The position numbers and the translations under genes were made by a program. The notes under the pieces are model-generated. The model was not told the DNA's origin. It saw only the letters and a list, made by a program, of their open reading frames with translations, and ran no database searches. A stretch of DNA of 64,000 bases, from NCBI RefSeq assembly GCF_024713975.1, contig NC_091094.1, forward strand, positions 17,641,001-17,705,000. Reading direction: 5' to 3'. Source of the stretch: Paralichthys olivaceus (lineage: Eukaryota > Chordata > Actinopteri > Pleuronectiformes > Paralichthyidae). Positions within the stretch are counted from its first letter, which is position 1. Every line of letters starts with the position of its first letter. Shown here in pieces: positions 1 to 13,312 of this stretch.

Positions 1-547
1 CTCTGTTTTCCATCCTGTTTCTCTGAATGCCTTCCTGCGTCTGTTATACAAATGATAAAAAGCCTAACATCACCATGGAAACTATCAGCTGAGCTGTGTA
101 CGCCAAGGTGCTGCAGTCTCCCCATGTGATGATCTGTGTACACACTGCGCTGGCGTCTACCAGTTCATGTGTGTGTTTGCATGTGCATGTGAGTGTTAAT
201 AAAGTAAAATGAGGAGAAGGACGATGTTTGAGAAGGACAGTGAGGGTAAGCCTGCCTGTGTTGTGTTTCCTCCACTGGCTTTACACCATGACAATTAATC
301 CCTCTGCATTCTGCATTGACGGACCACAGCTCTGTATTTGATCATCAGTGTGCAAATCCTAGTTCCCTCAGTCGCACAGATCACATGCAGCCACCCGACA
401 TTGTTTGCATTCACCCTGTTGTTGGCGACAGCTGGACGCGCTCTTCTGTCTCATAACAACCTCTGTCCGCTCTAATTACAGCAAGACGGAGACGCCACGT
501 GTCCTCGACGTAAACTGAAAATTTCCCATTCTCACATGTCACTGTAA

Positions 548-571
548 ACACACACACACACACACACACAC
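548..571. repeat. (CA)n microsatellite
   Basis: About 12 uninterrupted CA units in the kcnb1 intron. Confidence 0.95.
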
Positions 572-1138
572 TAATGCCTATGATGCATAGTTTACTGTAA
601 GTCTAAAGCCCTCCTCTTCTGCCCTCTTATTCTTTTTTAACTGCACCTAAAGGCTACATCACAAAGCCAGTTGTTTATTTGCCTCTGAGCTCAGAATGAA
701 GGTGCGTCATGTAAAGGTTAGCTCCCTCTAAACTGCTCCTCTGGTAAATGCCAGATGCTGTGGTACTGTTGGAGGACACAAACCTCATTGTGCTTCGTGG
801 TTCTATTTCTGTACTTGATCATTATCACACAACTTTGTCTTTTCACTCCAATAAGGTGTTTAAAAGAGAAATGGACCACATCTAAAGTTTCTTCCCTGCC
901 TGTTGCCTTCAGGTGCTTTAGTGCATCTCGGCTGCATACATTATACATTATACCCTGCACCCCCACAAACAGTGTTTTTCTCTCCCTCTCTTCCTGAATT
1001 ATGTATCTGTGGCCTCTCTTTACCGCTGAGGATGAGCGGCTGTGTCAGAGTGCTGTGGCCTCCAGAGTAGTGCAGGATGAAGAGGGGCAGGGAGACATTT
1101 AGTGGTCATACACTGATGTATGAGATGCACTGTGCAGA

Positions 1139-1140
<2 letters not shown>

Positions 1141-1174
<34 letters not shown>
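1141..1174. repeat. (CA)n microsatellite
   Basis: About 16 CA units in the kcnb1 intron. Long Thr/His or Val/Cys open frames here are only the repeat being read through. Confidence 0.95.
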
Positions 1175-1177
<3 letters not shown>

Positions 1178-2454
1178 GTGGGTTTTGATGGTCAGGAAGG
1201 AACTTCCTGGGTCTTTCCCTGCCACTTTGACTCAATCATTTAAGAGGAGAGTCTGGTACACAGCAGGTGTTTCACTTCTTCACAATAAAAAATAGATGGT
1301 TTCATGTTACACTTAGCATCTTAGCATATTCCTCGATTTAATTCTTCGTGTGTTAACTCTAACTTGAGTATTGGACAAACAGCTGATAATAATAATAATA
1401 ATAAACTTTTTATTTATAGCACTTTCCTGCCCTGACAGTGTGTCCAAGAAATCTAGGGAAATCATCCAAAGCAGATCATTTATTTCTTTTTGTCTTTGGA
1501 CAAGAACAAAACTTGTAAGAACCTGGATAATAATAATGTTTATTAGTAAGATAAACCATTTGAGATGATCTCACACAAGAAACACTATCATGAGACTAAT
1601 CACAGTAATACACTCACTCATATTCAAACAGAAGCCCACCCATACCGAGCCACACGATACATGGTGCACACATACCCATGTAAATCTTTACTTTTTACAC
1701 GGACATGTGCCTGCACTTTAGGAGGGAATTTCCAATTACTCAGACTTTTGCAATATTTAGAGCTGTGTCAGCTGGATTCGGTGCATCCTGTTTCCTCATA
1801 ACAGATTTTTTATGTGAAGCTGATAATGTTGTAATGTCAGTGCACGTATTTCATCATTCATCATACGAACAGAAATATCTTCATGCCCGAACAGAGAGAC
1901 ACATGACGGTCACATGCACTGAGGGAGAGTGAGAGGAAATAGATTCTGCCAGACATCCAGTGGCGCAGCACTTCCTATAATTGCGACCTGGTAAATTTGT
2001 TGTCATGGCTACACTGAGCGATGCGTCTGGCACACTGGGACCAGTTGAGATAATTTGATGCATTTGCAGTTTCACAGGCACACACAGAGAGGTGAGATGT
2101 GACAGGCACAGAGCTTCTCTGTTAGCACTGATGGAAGCGTCAGAGAAGCTGAAGTCACACCCTGTCTGCCTCTGCTGAACCTACATCCCTCAGATTCCAT
2201 CGAGGAATCAAGCTTCAGCTCTTAACTGAATGGTGGATAAAGATGTTAACCATTATGTTAAAGAAATAGTTTGACTTGTGTCTGTAGATGTTATCACCCG
2301 TAGTGTAATGAGTACATTGATATAATTCTGGACAATACAAAATGAAGCTACATCCAGCAGCCTGTTAGCTTAGCACAGACTGATGTTATGACAGCTCTGT
2401 AAACATGAAGCTAAATCCTCTTGATTGCCTCCTGGTGGCTGGTTAAAGAATAGA

Positions 2455-2800
2455 TCATAAACCCCACCTCCTCCATGTTAGTTGATGGGACATGAACAAA
2501 AAAACTTGTTTTTCTCAAAAATGGTTTCTGTCATTTTTGGTGGTTCTTATCACACTGAAGTTTGTCCAAGTCCTGTTTTTTTCATATATCATAAAACAAC
2601 TTGATTGACAGCTGAGACTTAAGATGGTCGAGTGTATTGCATCGATCTTAATATTGCGGCTCCACTCCACGTTCACAGCTGCACAGACTCTTGCTTCAAA
2701 TCACATTAAAAAGTGAAAAGATTTAAGCTTAATTTTTTTACAGCTGGAAAAAGTGAAGACGTGTCATCCACCTTTACATACAGTCTTCAACAAGATGTGT
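2455..2800. repeat. Dispersed repeat, copy 1 (unnamed family)
   Basis: This segment shares ordered blocks with 7935-8285: TGATGGGACATG / GATGGGACATGG, CTCAAAAATGGTTTCTGT / CTCAAAATGGTTTCTGT, CTTATCACAC, GACAGCTGAGACT, a Cys/Gly-poor AT-rich spacer, and AGCTTAATTT near the end. The two are diverged copies of one interspersed repeat in the same orientation. I cannot name the family. Confidence 0.7.
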
Positions 2801-4334
2801 TGATCAATTAATTTGTTAACTTTGTACAGAGTTAGGGAAGCCCCTGTTTCCAGGATCTATGCTGAGTTAAGGGTTGTAGTTGTATCTTCACTGGACTAAT
2901 GAGGGTGGTATAGATCTTCTCATTTAACATTTTACAAGAAAGACTTTTTTATTTTTTTGTTCAACTCTTCCTTTAAAATACTGCACAGTATCTTTTAATT
3001 TAACTGATCTGTCCTGAATGTCCTCAAATGTCCAGCACTGAAACAGTAGAACTGTTATAGCGACCGTGCCTCTCCTGTTTCAGGCAGCGTTCACGTTAAA
3101 CATCGCATGTAATTCAGCCCACTCTGTGTTGACACCCAATCATGTCACAGGAACCAGGTGACCTGGCAATTTATGGTAAACACCGCTGTTCCACAGGGGG
3201 AGGTCACCGGAGACGGGAAAATGAGTGAACATTAATTAGCCGTCAGCAGTACATTGAAAGCATCTTATTGGCCTCTGTGGCTTTGTCCGGCATGTGTCAG
3301 ACCTCAGGTCTGCAGGTGGAAAAATGTGATGAGGTTTTTCATTTTGTAGCCATGAAAGTATGCAGTTTGCAATCTGGTCATAACCTAAAGCTAGTGGTGT
3401 CTTATGGCTCCTGCGTCTCTTCAGGCCTTTCTCCCCATGCTGATTACTTGCTCTATTTGCTTTACTCTTAATTAAACTTGACTTGACTTGAACGATTGAC
3501 ATCAATTACAGCACTAAGACCTGGTAGCTTTCTCTATCGCTACTTATCCGTGTAATGAACACCCCATTATAAAAGATGAAAAAGAAAGCATCATTTTCTC
3601 TTGTACTGTGCTGCCAAATGGTCACGTTCTGTCCTTTTTCTCATCCGCTGCTGCTACTGTGCAAAGACCCCAGCAACAACAGAGAGCTGGAGCTCTGCAA
3701 AAACAAGTATGAAGAAACGAAGCCACATTTTGTGCTCTTGTCATTTTCATGGGGTGTGATGTGCCATCGCTGAGTGGAGGTGTGATTGTGTTCTAAGCCT
3801 ACGAGTATTAGTGGTGTGCTGCACTTCAGGCCAGCGTAAAAACGCCTGCTGGATTTTTCAATGTACATCTCTGTATCACAGATATTGAACTTGTTTCATT
3901 AGTTGGACTCCGCTCTGCAGACTGTGGGCTGTTTCTGCTGCTGGCTGGAGGAGAGCTTCCCCAGTCAATGAGGATTCCCACTACAGGCTGATACTGACAG
4001 AGGAAGACCTGCCCGTCTCTCAGACTCAGCCGATTGTGCAGAGAGCAACGGCACACAGTTCAGTTTAATTCAGTTTGTGTCAAACAACATAAACTGCCTT
4101 CTTGATAAAAAACTAATTTGCTAGTCTGGAAAGAAATTGCAGCAAACCCACATTTTGAGTTCAAATGATTTTCTTGAAACATTTATAAAAACAGTCATTT
4201 CTTTAAAATATATTTGATTAAGGACGATATGACAATATTATGAATTAGTTAATTAAGTTTTTTTCTCACACACATCATCATACAAAACATTCAGAAAACT
4301 GCACATTGATTTTCAATCAACACAACAAAAAAAT

Positions 4335-4515
4335 AAAGACAGGTGGCATGATGGTGCAGTACACAGTTCCAGCTTGGCCGAGGTCTTTGTGGAGTTATAT
4401 GTTCCCTCTGTGTCTGTGTGGGTTTTCTCTGGCTGCTCCTGCTTCCTCCCTCAGTCCAAAGACATGCAATGTTGATCCTGGCGACCTGTCCAGGGTGTCC
4501 CCGCAACACAATACA
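4335..4515 (+). repeat. Dispersed teleost repeat fragment
   Basis: This stretch carries GTGGGTTTTCTCTGG, CTTCCTCCCTCAGTCCAAAG, ACATGCA and CTGGCGACCTGTCCAGGGTG in order. From memory of teleost genomes, this string order marks a very common interspersed repeat. It sits in the kcnb1 intron and is truncated relative to longer copies. The family name is not asserted. Confidence 0.65.
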
Positions 4516-5484
4516 GAGAAACAGGGATTCACTTTCCATTTCTCTCAAATTACACAGGATTAATTATATATTCATCTTTTACAGGGTGATGCATCAACAA
4601 TAGGTGTATATAGTATATAGAAAATGCATTTAAATGCATTTCATGTGCAGAAAAGAGATAATGATTATATAATACACCCATGTAGTTAAAACAGATAAAA
4701 AGTCAACACATGCTAAAGAAGTGGACAGTAACAGAGGCGTTTCAGGTGATCAGGGACCAATTTATAGCTTGGAATCAATAGTCTTAGATGATCAATGTAA
4801 TGAGGATCTATAAGCCTCCTTTGCTGCACCATTACAGCAGCTCCTGTCTGCCATTTTATCTCTTAATAATCTTGGATCAGTTGCTCATTTCATGCTTAAA
4901 CTGATTTATGTCCCTTATGAAATTACTCGCTCGGAGGGAGAGAGCTGCTGCTACATTGCAGCGAGCACTAAAGCATACATGAGATAGTTTTCCTCCTAAA
5001 TTCTTTAAAACATCTTAAATAATTAGCACATGCAGCAGGAAAGCAGCTGCTATTATAATCTTACAGCCTGCATTATTCAATGTACACCTGATATCACAGG
5101 TTCCCCCCCAGATGTTTCAGAGTCAAGGTTTTCTGTGGCGGGTGAAAGGCTGGTGGTAAAAGCACAGGTGTTGTATCGGAGGGGACTGACACTCGGGACC
5201 ACAGCATTGGTTTGTACATCAGCCACAGGGGAGAAATCTCTCCTCTCACTCTGTCACTCTGTCACTCTCTTTTCTTGTCCTCATTTTTCACAGTGTTACC
5301 CCTGTGACTTTTCTCATCCTCTCACCTTTTCTCTCACATCTGCCAGAATCACCTTCAAAAAGAAAGACACAGGCAAGCATTTATATTGGTTTCAGATCAT
5401 TTTGTGGAACTACATTAAAATAAACATAAAAATCATACAGTATCCAAACTTTGAACTTAAACCCTCATCCACGCCATTTAAACA

Positions 5485-5770
5485 GTCCCCTTGAATTCAA
5501 TCAAGCTGAACCAAATTTCAAACACTCATAGATGTAGATATATATCTACGATATAATTATTTTCTGCAAAATTGATGAAAATGTTAAAAATGAAATTAAG
5601 AAAAACCTGGATTTGCCTACCTGATCCAGATCTATACCAAAATGGGTTCTTTCCTGACACATACCACATCCATGGTAAACCGTCCTGTATTTCTTTTTGT
5701 AATGCAAACAGACAACAAACAAATGCAGATGAAAAAATAACCTCCAAAACAGCCCCCTAAATATGTCTTT
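5485..5770 (-). repeat. CTCTGCCAAGG-type dispersed repeat, partial copy
   Basis: Contains TTCAATCAAGCTGAACCAAA, a TTCCTGACACATACCACATC-like block and an ending rich in AACAAACAAA followed by TAACCTCC. The same blocks occur in the same order at 32866-33240, and inverted at 61819-62140. It lacks the terminal CTCTGCCAAG segment. Confidence 0.6.
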
Positions 5771-7529
5771 ATTTCTTCATCAGGATTCACACATACTTCT
5801 CTGAGAAATTAATAAATAATGTTAAAAATCACGGAATGCTAAAGAAAGTGAAGAAAAATCCTGATCCAGATCTGAATGCGTCTGGTAGTTTTTGTGTAAT
5901 GCTGCTCGCAGAGAAACAAAACAAACAACAAAGAAAACAACTTTTGTGCATGTTGGATTCATGAGGACCAGGATACACAGAATTCCCACATGTAGACACA
6001 CTTAACGCCCCGTGTTTGTGAGCATCATTATTGCAGTACTACCTTCACACATCCGAAAGGACACACAACCTGTGTGTAGCCGCGAGCTCAGTGATCCATC
6101 TCCCTGTCACGTGGCACAGGAGACGTAGGTACAGGCTCCCTGCTACAGGCTCAAAGGTGGGACAGAAAAGGTGGCACGGCAAGGTGAGACAAAGTAAATG
6201 AGGTGTAGGACACATCTGTGCGGGACACGGGAGGTCTTGTTGATTTGGGAGATGCTTTATGCCATATTGCCAACCTGGTTCAGAGACAGATGGGTAATCA
6301 GTAACTGTACTCTGTTTTCCAACCAGCTTGGGATGTTAAGTAATTCATAATTGAAATACTTGTTGTTGTTACTGCTGTTGTTATTTTGAGCTTTCTGATT
6401 TCCAGGCTTTTCCACAGTATTATTTCTAAGAATGAATTTAAAAAATGTTACAAAATTTAAGTAAGAAAATATCCATGCTGTATAAAAAAGCATGAGTGAC
6501 TCACGGCTGACCTCTCCATGATCTCTGCGTGGTGAGTCTCTGCAGTATTTCTTCTGCCATTCTGTTGCTTTAGGAGGTCGAACCCCTCAACAAGCTGCAG
6601 CCTGTTAGTGAGTCAAAAGATTGACATGATGTGCAGATAAATATTGTTCAAGTCCACAGAACTTTATTTTAGACTTGGGTGGAGTTTCCAAACATTCCTA
6701 AGAGATCAGATGTGTTCTGCTCTATTTGTATAAAATGACGGGACCTGCACAAAACGTTTCAGCCATTGAAGAACAATAACATGGATTTACTGGTTCCCAC
6801 AAGAAAGAGTTGGAACAGATCACATGAATTCTTGTCTGGTGATACTCTGTTAACACATCCCATAACAAAACAATAACCAGCAATCTATTGATCCTCCTAC
6901 CATTGTATGTTTAGCCAAAGTTTGATATATTCCCCCCCCTGCTGCTGTACCTGCAGATATATACTGTACACACAGATTCTGAATAGACATTTGCAGATTC
7001 CTGAACACATTCATAAAACTCTGCACCCTTTTGTCAATTCTTTCACACATTCGAGAATCTGATTCTGAGCACACACTCATTGCTACTTACCGTTTTTTCA
7101 TTAGTTTGATAAAAGGTTAAGTGTTTAACTGTTTGAAGAAGTAATGAAACTACAGACAGGGCAGGGAAGTTGAACTGTGCAGAGAAACTGACTTTTAGTA
7201 GAAACAAAAAACTAAAAAATCATCAGCCTTGTCTTTTCAGCTAAAATTGAAACAGCAGGGGAAACTGTATTTAAAGGGATCAGTTGTAAGTAGTTTATGT
7301 TTGAGGACGGAAGGTGAGGCAAGTTTTACCTCACCCGTGTCTCTGTGTGGAACTTTTCACTATTGCCCTGAGGAGGAGGCAGCTTCCACCTGCACAGGGC
7401 CGCCCCATTTAGTCTGATGAGGAAATAGCTGGCTGACAGACATTGTGTTTTCTGGCAGAATAATTCTATAAATCTATCACACTGAAGCCTTTGATAAAAA
7501 GAACAAAACAAAAACACAACAGACTCCGC

Positions 7530-7545
7530 GGGGGGGGGGGGGGGG
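7530..7545. repeat. Poly(G) run
   Basis: Sixteen consecutive G bases in the kcnb1 intron. Homopolymers of this length are prone to sequencing length errors. Confidence 0.9.
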
Positions 7546-7934
7546 TCCACTGTCAGCGCACAGGGCCAGAAACCATTTACTGGTAAATCACTGAAGAAGC
7601 ACATTACAATAAAAGAATTAGAGATGCCATCTTGTACCCAACATAACAGAAAAAATACTGTGAGTGAGTCACTGTCGCACATAATCCCTCCATTGATTCA
7701 GCTCGTGTGGTGACAAGGGCAAATCCCAGTTACGATGACAACGAACCAGAAGAACCAGTAGTGAATCAACATTTCACACAACGCATTGAACAAAGTAAAT
7801 ACCAGCCAACAATATTTCTCCTCGCAGTGACAATGCCACTTTGTTCATCCTATCATTTATTCACCGACCCAAATGTCATCTGTGTTTTGTATTTCTCTTT
7901 TCATTTTGTCCCTCACATGCCTCCAAAGACTGGA

Positions 7935-8285
7935 GGTGGCTGGTGGCCCCTGGCGGTATATCTCATAAATCCTCCCTCTGCCATGTTCATGGATGGGACA
8001 TGGACCAAAATAAAATGACAAAACATTCATTGAGTAAAATGTTCTCAAAATGGTTTCTGTTATTTTAACTTTCTTATCACACTCATGTTTGTTTTCTGGT
8101 AAATTTGGCTTCAATTAGTGAGTTAGCTATAAAATCAGGGTCAAATGTCATGTGACAGCTGAGACTGACTTGCTATTGGTCGATACTGCAGCTCCTTTCC
8201 TAGATCACTACTACGCAGACTGTGGTGGGAATATTTTAGCTTAATTTCTCGAAAGTGGAATGAAATAAGAGATGCATCGTCCATC
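7935..8285. repeat. Dispersed repeat, copy 2 (unnamed family)
   Basis: Second copy of the repeat at 2455-2800, in the same orientation. It shares the GATGGGACATG, CTCAAAATGGTTTCTGT, CTTATCACAC and GACAGCTGAGACT blocks, and the GCAGACT ... TTTAGCTTAATTT end. Confidence 0.7.
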
Positions 8286-8289
8286 AAGA

Positions 8290-8370
8290 ATTTTTGTCTA
8301 TGGGCACTAATCGGAAGTCGCTTTGGATAAAAGCTACAGCTAAATGACATGTAATATAATGTAATGTAAA
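8290..8370 (+). mobile_element. SINE/LINE 3'-tail remnant
   Basis: AAGTCGCTTTGGATAAAAGC followed by TACAGCTAAATGACATGTAA and an (ATGTA)-like tail. From memory this is the 3' end of a widespread teleost retroposon family that ends in short ATGTAAT-type repeats. Only the tail is clear; the body merges into the preceding repeat. Confidence 0.65.
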
Positions 8371-8719
8371 CTTTATCTCTCCCTCCTGGGAAATGAGCTC
8401 GTCCTGGCTACACACCAGGTAACTGTTGAGCTTGTAATCCCAACGTGACACTTCCTCTTTGACAAACTTGCGGCAAAGACTTTATAGATAATGTCCTTTG
8501 CTGTCCGGCCCTTCTTCGATTGAGCGTGAAGCAGAGCTAACCTCATGTGGTGACAGAAGTGTGGAAACTAGGCTAGGGCTCTCGGGCTCTGCTGTCCGCC
8601 ATGGTCTGGTGAACACACACACACCTAGCTTGCATTTTAGGAGGATATTAAATATTCAGTCTCCTGCCTCCTGGCCTGTGGGGCAAGGTAGGTTTGGGGC
8701 TAATTACTGGGCTGGGAGT

Positions 8720-8750
8720 ATATACAGTATATATATATATATATATATAT
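8720..8750. repeat. (TA)n microsatellite
   Basis: About 12 TA units preceded by TATACAG, in the kcnb1 intron. Confidence 0.9.
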
Positions 8751-11470
8751 TGTGTGTATTTGTGTTTGTTATAGATGAGTGTGTGTAAGGGTTGTGCAGA
8801 AATAGCAGCAACCTTGATCAGATTCATCCCCACTGTTGCTAGTTTATGCACACAGGAAGTGAGGCACACAGAACCCATGACCTCAGCACTCGTCATTAAG
8901 AGCTAATGAGGTAATACAACACTAACAATAACCCTCTTAAGCAGAGCATGTGTCTTAAAGTCCCCACGGCAGAGTAAAATATATAAATCTAAAAGCCCTC
9001 ACTTCCCTTATATTGTCTGTTCTTCTCTTCCTGCTCTGCTCTGCCTGCTGCACAAAGGTTTTCACATTCACTTGCCTAATTACCCAATCGTCCCCCTTGC
9101 ATAAACAAATCATACACACGTCCAATTAAATTGCCTAACCAAGGAAAATCACACATTTCTGTTCAGCCGGGGTTCAGCCTCATTTCCTCTGTGTCACAGA
9201 TTTGTCACTGCGTAGGGTGTCGGCAGACGACACTTCCTCCTCTCATACAATATCTGTGCCCCGCAGTGAGATCACAGGCCTGTAATCTCCTCTCTAGCTC
9301 ACCTCAGGTTGGCGCCCTACACTTTTGCAGGAGGGGAGAATGTGAGGTGGGCGGAGCCAGTCACGCTCAGGCCGTTCTTCACTCAACATACGTATGGGTT
9401 CGGTTTCAGCGCCGTCTTTTGTGTTTAGCACGATTAATTAGCCACGCTCAGGCCCGGTCAGCGTGTCAAGCTAGATTAGTCTTGATCTGATGAGTGTGGT
9501 TTCCACCAGACGGCCTCACTAGCCATTGAGATGTCACTGCTAAATCAATGCTCACATTGAAATGTTTCCTTTTTTCAACAACTCCCGCATGTAGGGTTTG
9601 TGGAAATCTAAACTCCACACTCTTATAAACACTAAAAATAGCCACTCTAAGTTGGACCTGTTGCTGCTACAAGGACGGAGTTAATGCTTCACACTGACAG
9701 TAGTTGTTTTATTCTGGGTGGGATTATTGAGGAAGAAATCTTCCTCTAATGGATCGTATTTGAGAGTTTTCATCCATCACTTGGGGTCTCTTGAGAGATC
9801 AGACCAGGAGGCAGGCTATTTCAGGGAAATAGAGTTTACATTTTTTTGTGTGCCCTTTAATTCACTCAGCAGAACCATTTGGCTGCTGATGTTGAAAAAC
9901 CTCCTCCCCCGCAGCAGCGTTTCTCTGCTTTTAGTCTGTCTCCTCATGGGCCAAGGTAGAGGCACAAGCAGTCACCTGTCAAGATTAATAAAAGCTTATG
10001 GTCGCCGATTGGAACCAGGGAATAATCCTGCTCGCTCCTGGCCAGGGACACAGTCTCCACAGTGACCTTGTGTTGGATTTTACACTTACTCCAGGACAGG
10101 AATAATAGGTGTGGCACACCTGAACATCCATGACTATGTAGCCTTCTTAATCCCTAGCACCATGACCGGACCCGATTGTACTCATCAGATTATATCATTA
10201 GTCAGTGGCTCAGTGTCTCAGATGTCTCCACTAGTCTGTCAGCCAGGCTCACTGACCATGTACGGTGTGCTCCGAACAACTAATACATTGTGGAATTTCT
10301 TGTAGCCTCGGGCCATGAAGGATTCAAGCTCTGTAAAGACAAATGAAAAGAGAGAGATGGTGAAGAACAATTGTGGCAGGGGTTTTAAAAAATGTATCAA
10401 TACAATCTCAAACTCCCTCTACATTATACTTCCTCTACCACCTCTCTCTCCCTCTCTCTCGCTGCAATGCACATCAAGACTGGAGGAGAGGGAAGACACA
10501 TCTGGCCCAGAGATCACATTGTCTCTGACTTTATTTCAAAATGCTGAACTGACATTAAATTGTAAATGAAATTCACCAGAGAAGATAAATGGACCGTGAA
10601 GTAATATCAACAGAAAATGTCACCACTCTATTTTGTTCAGTTTTGAAACGCAGTTTAAGTTCACAAATGATGTTGAGTTTCTTCTTCATCTGACATTGTT
10701 GAGGCTTTAACTTTCAGAGCGTTGATCAGGAGCAGTCAGCTGCTAATTCTGCTCAGGTCATCCACTGACATTTCCCCCATTACCCTACTTTTATTCTTTG
10801 AATTTGATTTGTGGCAGATGATGGAAAAATACTGCTTGGGTCTTCTTTTGTTGTGATTATGGTTTCCGGAACAAAATTGTGAGTTGCCAACTTCAAGTTC
10901 AATGTAAAGATAAAAGACCCTCACAAAAAAATACACAAGACAGATGGCTTTATAGTTTTTCAATGCAGTCTTTTAATCTTTAACTCTTTTAATCATTTTA
11001 GTCTTATGGTCCACATCAGCAAAATTATAAAAAGTGATGATGAAACATTTGAAGGTGGTTTTACAAAGATGAAAAGACCAGATTAAACTTCTGATTTGTT
11101 ACCTGATTCTGAGAATGTATGCCTCTGTCATCGCTTTATTTTGCAATATTTAAGAAGTGAACAAATACATTCCTGGATTCACTCCCTTCTTGAATCCACT
11201 TCAAACATTAATGGGTTCTTCCTTGGCCTGATAAAGCAACTTTAGACAATCACTAGATAAGCTATCTATCTATAATTGTTTTTGATACATTTCACAAACT
11301 CATTCACAAAATAATGGACTAAATAAAAAGTCTACATGAAATTTAATGGCGACCCATAAGGTGGACCAAAGAGGGGAACCAGTGACAGTCGGTGCTGTCC
11401 CTAGAAAATGAAACTAGATGAGTATACAACACTGGGGTCTTAATGTTTTTTTGTCCTTTCTGTTTTCCAG

Positions 11471-13312
11471 ATCCTGGCAATTATCTCCATCCTCTTCATT
11501 GTGCTGTCCACCATTGCCTTGTCTCTGAACACCCTTCCAGAGCTGCAGGACACAGATGAGTTTGGTCAATCCACAGACAACCCACAACTGGCTCACGTGG
11601 AAGCTGTATGTATTGCCTGGTTCACCATGGAGTACCTGCTCCGTTTCCTCTCCTCCCCCAGCAAGTGGAAGTTCTTTAAGGGTCCTCTGAATGTTATCGA
11701 CCTGCTGGCCATCCTGCCATACTACGTCACCATCTTTCTAACTGAATCCAATAAAAGTGTGCTGCAGTTTCAGAACGTGCGTCGTGTGGTTCAGATTTTC
11801 CGGATCATGCGTATCTTGCGTATTTTGAAGCTGGCCCGTCACTCCACAGGTCTTCAGTCTCTGGGTTTCACTCTCAGGAGGAGCTATAATGAGCTGGGAC
11901 TGCTGATCCTTTTCTTGGCCATGGGCATCATGATCTTCTCCAGTCTGGTGTTCTTTGCAGAAAAGGATGAAGAGGACACGAAGTTCAAAAGCATTCCAGC
12001 TTCTTTCTGGTGGGCAACCATCACTATGACCACAGTAGGTTACGGAGATATCTATCCAAAAACTTTACTGGGAAAAATAGTTGGGGGTTTGTGTTGCATC
12101 GCTGGAGTACTGGTTATTGCCCTGCCTATTCCCATCATTGTAAATAACTTCTCTGAATTCTACAAAGAGCAGAAGAGGCAGGAGAAAGCTATTAAAAGAA
12201 GGGAGGCCCTGGAGCGGGCGAAGAGAAATGGCAGCATTATCTCAATGAACATTAAAGATGCATTTGGCCGCAGTGTAGAGCTCATGGATGTAATGGTGGA
12301 GAAATCTGAAGAAAAAAAGGAGAAGCTGCATGATAATCATGTGTCTCCTAGTCTGCAGAAAGGGACACCCAAACTCAAGGCACACTTGAGCCCCAGCAGC
12401 CCCATGAAGACTCTTGAGTCAAGCTACCAAGAGCAGGCCAAGCCCTCCAGCAGCCCTCAGCATCTTAGTGTGCAGAAACTGGAGGAGATGTACAACAAGA
12501 TGGCCAAGACTCAGTCACAACCCGACCTCGACAACAAGGAAAAAAGGCCTCTGCCCAAAGCAGTTAGGCCGACAGCTGAATTCGAGATGGCAAACATCGC
12601 CACTGACGGCATCATAAGCACAGCAGAGGCAGTCACTGATATGAGGAGCATTTCCAGCATTGACAGCTTCATCAGCTGCACCACTGACTTTCCTGAGAGC
12701 GCTCGCTTCTCCCACAGCTCAAACAGCAACGTGCCAGGGAAGGTCAGCACCAACCCCAGCCTGGAGCCCACCTTGGAGATTGAGCATGAAGGATCTCATG
12801 GCACCAGTAATCCTCAGAAAAGCACTAAGCCCAGCCTGTATTCCGACAGCCCCAGGGGTCTACGATTCAACAACCCACACAAAAGCCACTTGCTCAAAGT
12901 CAACTTCAGAGAGGGAGAGGATACAGGGCCGCTTTCAGACAGCTCATCAGTCCAGAGCCCTGAAGTGTCCGTCTACACAACTGCCAGCAGCAGGACACAC
13001 ACCAAGAGCCCAGAGAATGTACCTCCCAGCATCTTCACGTTCCACGATGCATCCATCAATACGTTCATTGATGCTGACACTGATGAGGAGGAGCACCTGC
13101 ACGATGGTTCGGGCACCAACCCATCCAAGAGACTCCTGGAAAAAGCCAGCCCCAGGTTTGGCCATCAGTCCAGCTTCCAGCAGGGGTCCAACCACAAAGG
13201 GGACCTCCAGAGGAGGCTGGGTAACAGCACGCTGCCGTTAGAGGGGCAGGAGAACCATGCGGCTCAGGAACTACAGCCACTTCACGGAGGGAAGAGTCAA
13301 TCCAATGCTTAG
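11471..13312 (+). CDS. kcnb1: Voltage-gated K+ channel Kv2.1, last coding exon
   Basis: This is the C-terminal 613 residues of Kv2.1, a delayed-rectifier K+ channel alpha subunit of the neuronal plasma membrane. The exon opens after a TTTTCCAG acceptor, inside S1 ([19 protein letters not shown]). S2, S3, the arginine-rich S4 ([20 protein letters not shown]), S5, the pore loop with TVGYGD (12032-12049) and the S6 PIP gate motif ([11 protein letters not shown]) follow. The cytoplasmic tail holds [14 protein letters not shown] (about 12638-12679), the proximal restriction and clustering segment that also acts as a phospho-dependent FFAT-like motif for VAP proteins at ER-plasma membrane junctions. 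The tail phrases [22 protein letters not shown] and FPE-ARFSHS match KCNB1 rather than KCNB2. The stop is TAG at 13310. The N-terminal exon is outside the window. Confidence 0.97.
   Translation: MLAIISILFIVLSTIALSLNTLPELQDTDEFGQSTDNPQLAHVEAVCIAWFTMEYLLRFLSSPSKWKFFKGPLNVIDLLAILPYYVTIFLTESNKSVLQFQNVRRVVQIFRIMRILRILKLARHSTGLQSLGFTLRRSYNELGLLILFLAMGIMIFSSLVFFAEKDEEDTKFKSIPASFWWATITMTTVGYGDIYPKTLLGKIVGGLCCIAGVLVIALPIPIIVNNFSEFYKEQKRQEKAIKRREALERAKRNGSIISMNIKDAFGRSVELMDVMVEKSEEKKEKLHDNHVSPSLQKGTPKLKAHLSPSSPMKTLESSYQEQAKPSSSPQHLSVQKLEEMYNKMAKTQSQPDLDNKEKRPLPKAVRPTAEFEMANIATDGIISTAEAVTDMRSISSIDSFISCTTDFPESARFSHSSNSNVPGKVSTNPSLEPTLEIEHEGSHGTSNPQKSTKPSLYSDSPRGLRFNNPHKSHLLKVNFREGEDTGPLSDSSSVQSPEVSVYTTASSRTHTKSPENVPPSIFTFHDASINTFIDADTDEEEHLHDGSGTNPSKRLLEKASPRFGHQSSFQQGSNHKGDLQRRLGNSTLPLEGQENHAAQELQPLHGGKSQSNA

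Larger units (their letters stand above)
1..11470 (+). other. kcnb1: kcnb1 intron (3' part), no coding exon seen
   Basis: This stretch precedes the splice acceptor of the last kcnb1 exon (polypyrimidine tract and CAG ending at 11470). In vertebrates KCNB1 has two main coding exons separated by a very large intron, so this is most likely the 3' part of that intron; the first coding exon (T1 domain and N-terminus) lies outside the window. I saw no convincing exon on either strand. It holds CA and TA microsatellites, a 16-base G run, and several dispersed repeat fragments listed separately. Calling it an intron is inference from family gene structure. Confidence 0.8.

Noticed and set aside
9131-10065. 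Two + strand open frames of 115-119 codons in the kcnb1 intron
   Set aside because: There are no splice sites, recognisable motifs or transposase/reverse transcriptase signatures. Their length is within chance for a less AT-rich stretch.
12660-13241. 193-codon open frame overlapping kcnb1
   Set aside because: It is another frame of the serine/proline-rich Kv2.1 tail. It has no homology of its own and no separate splice or start signal.
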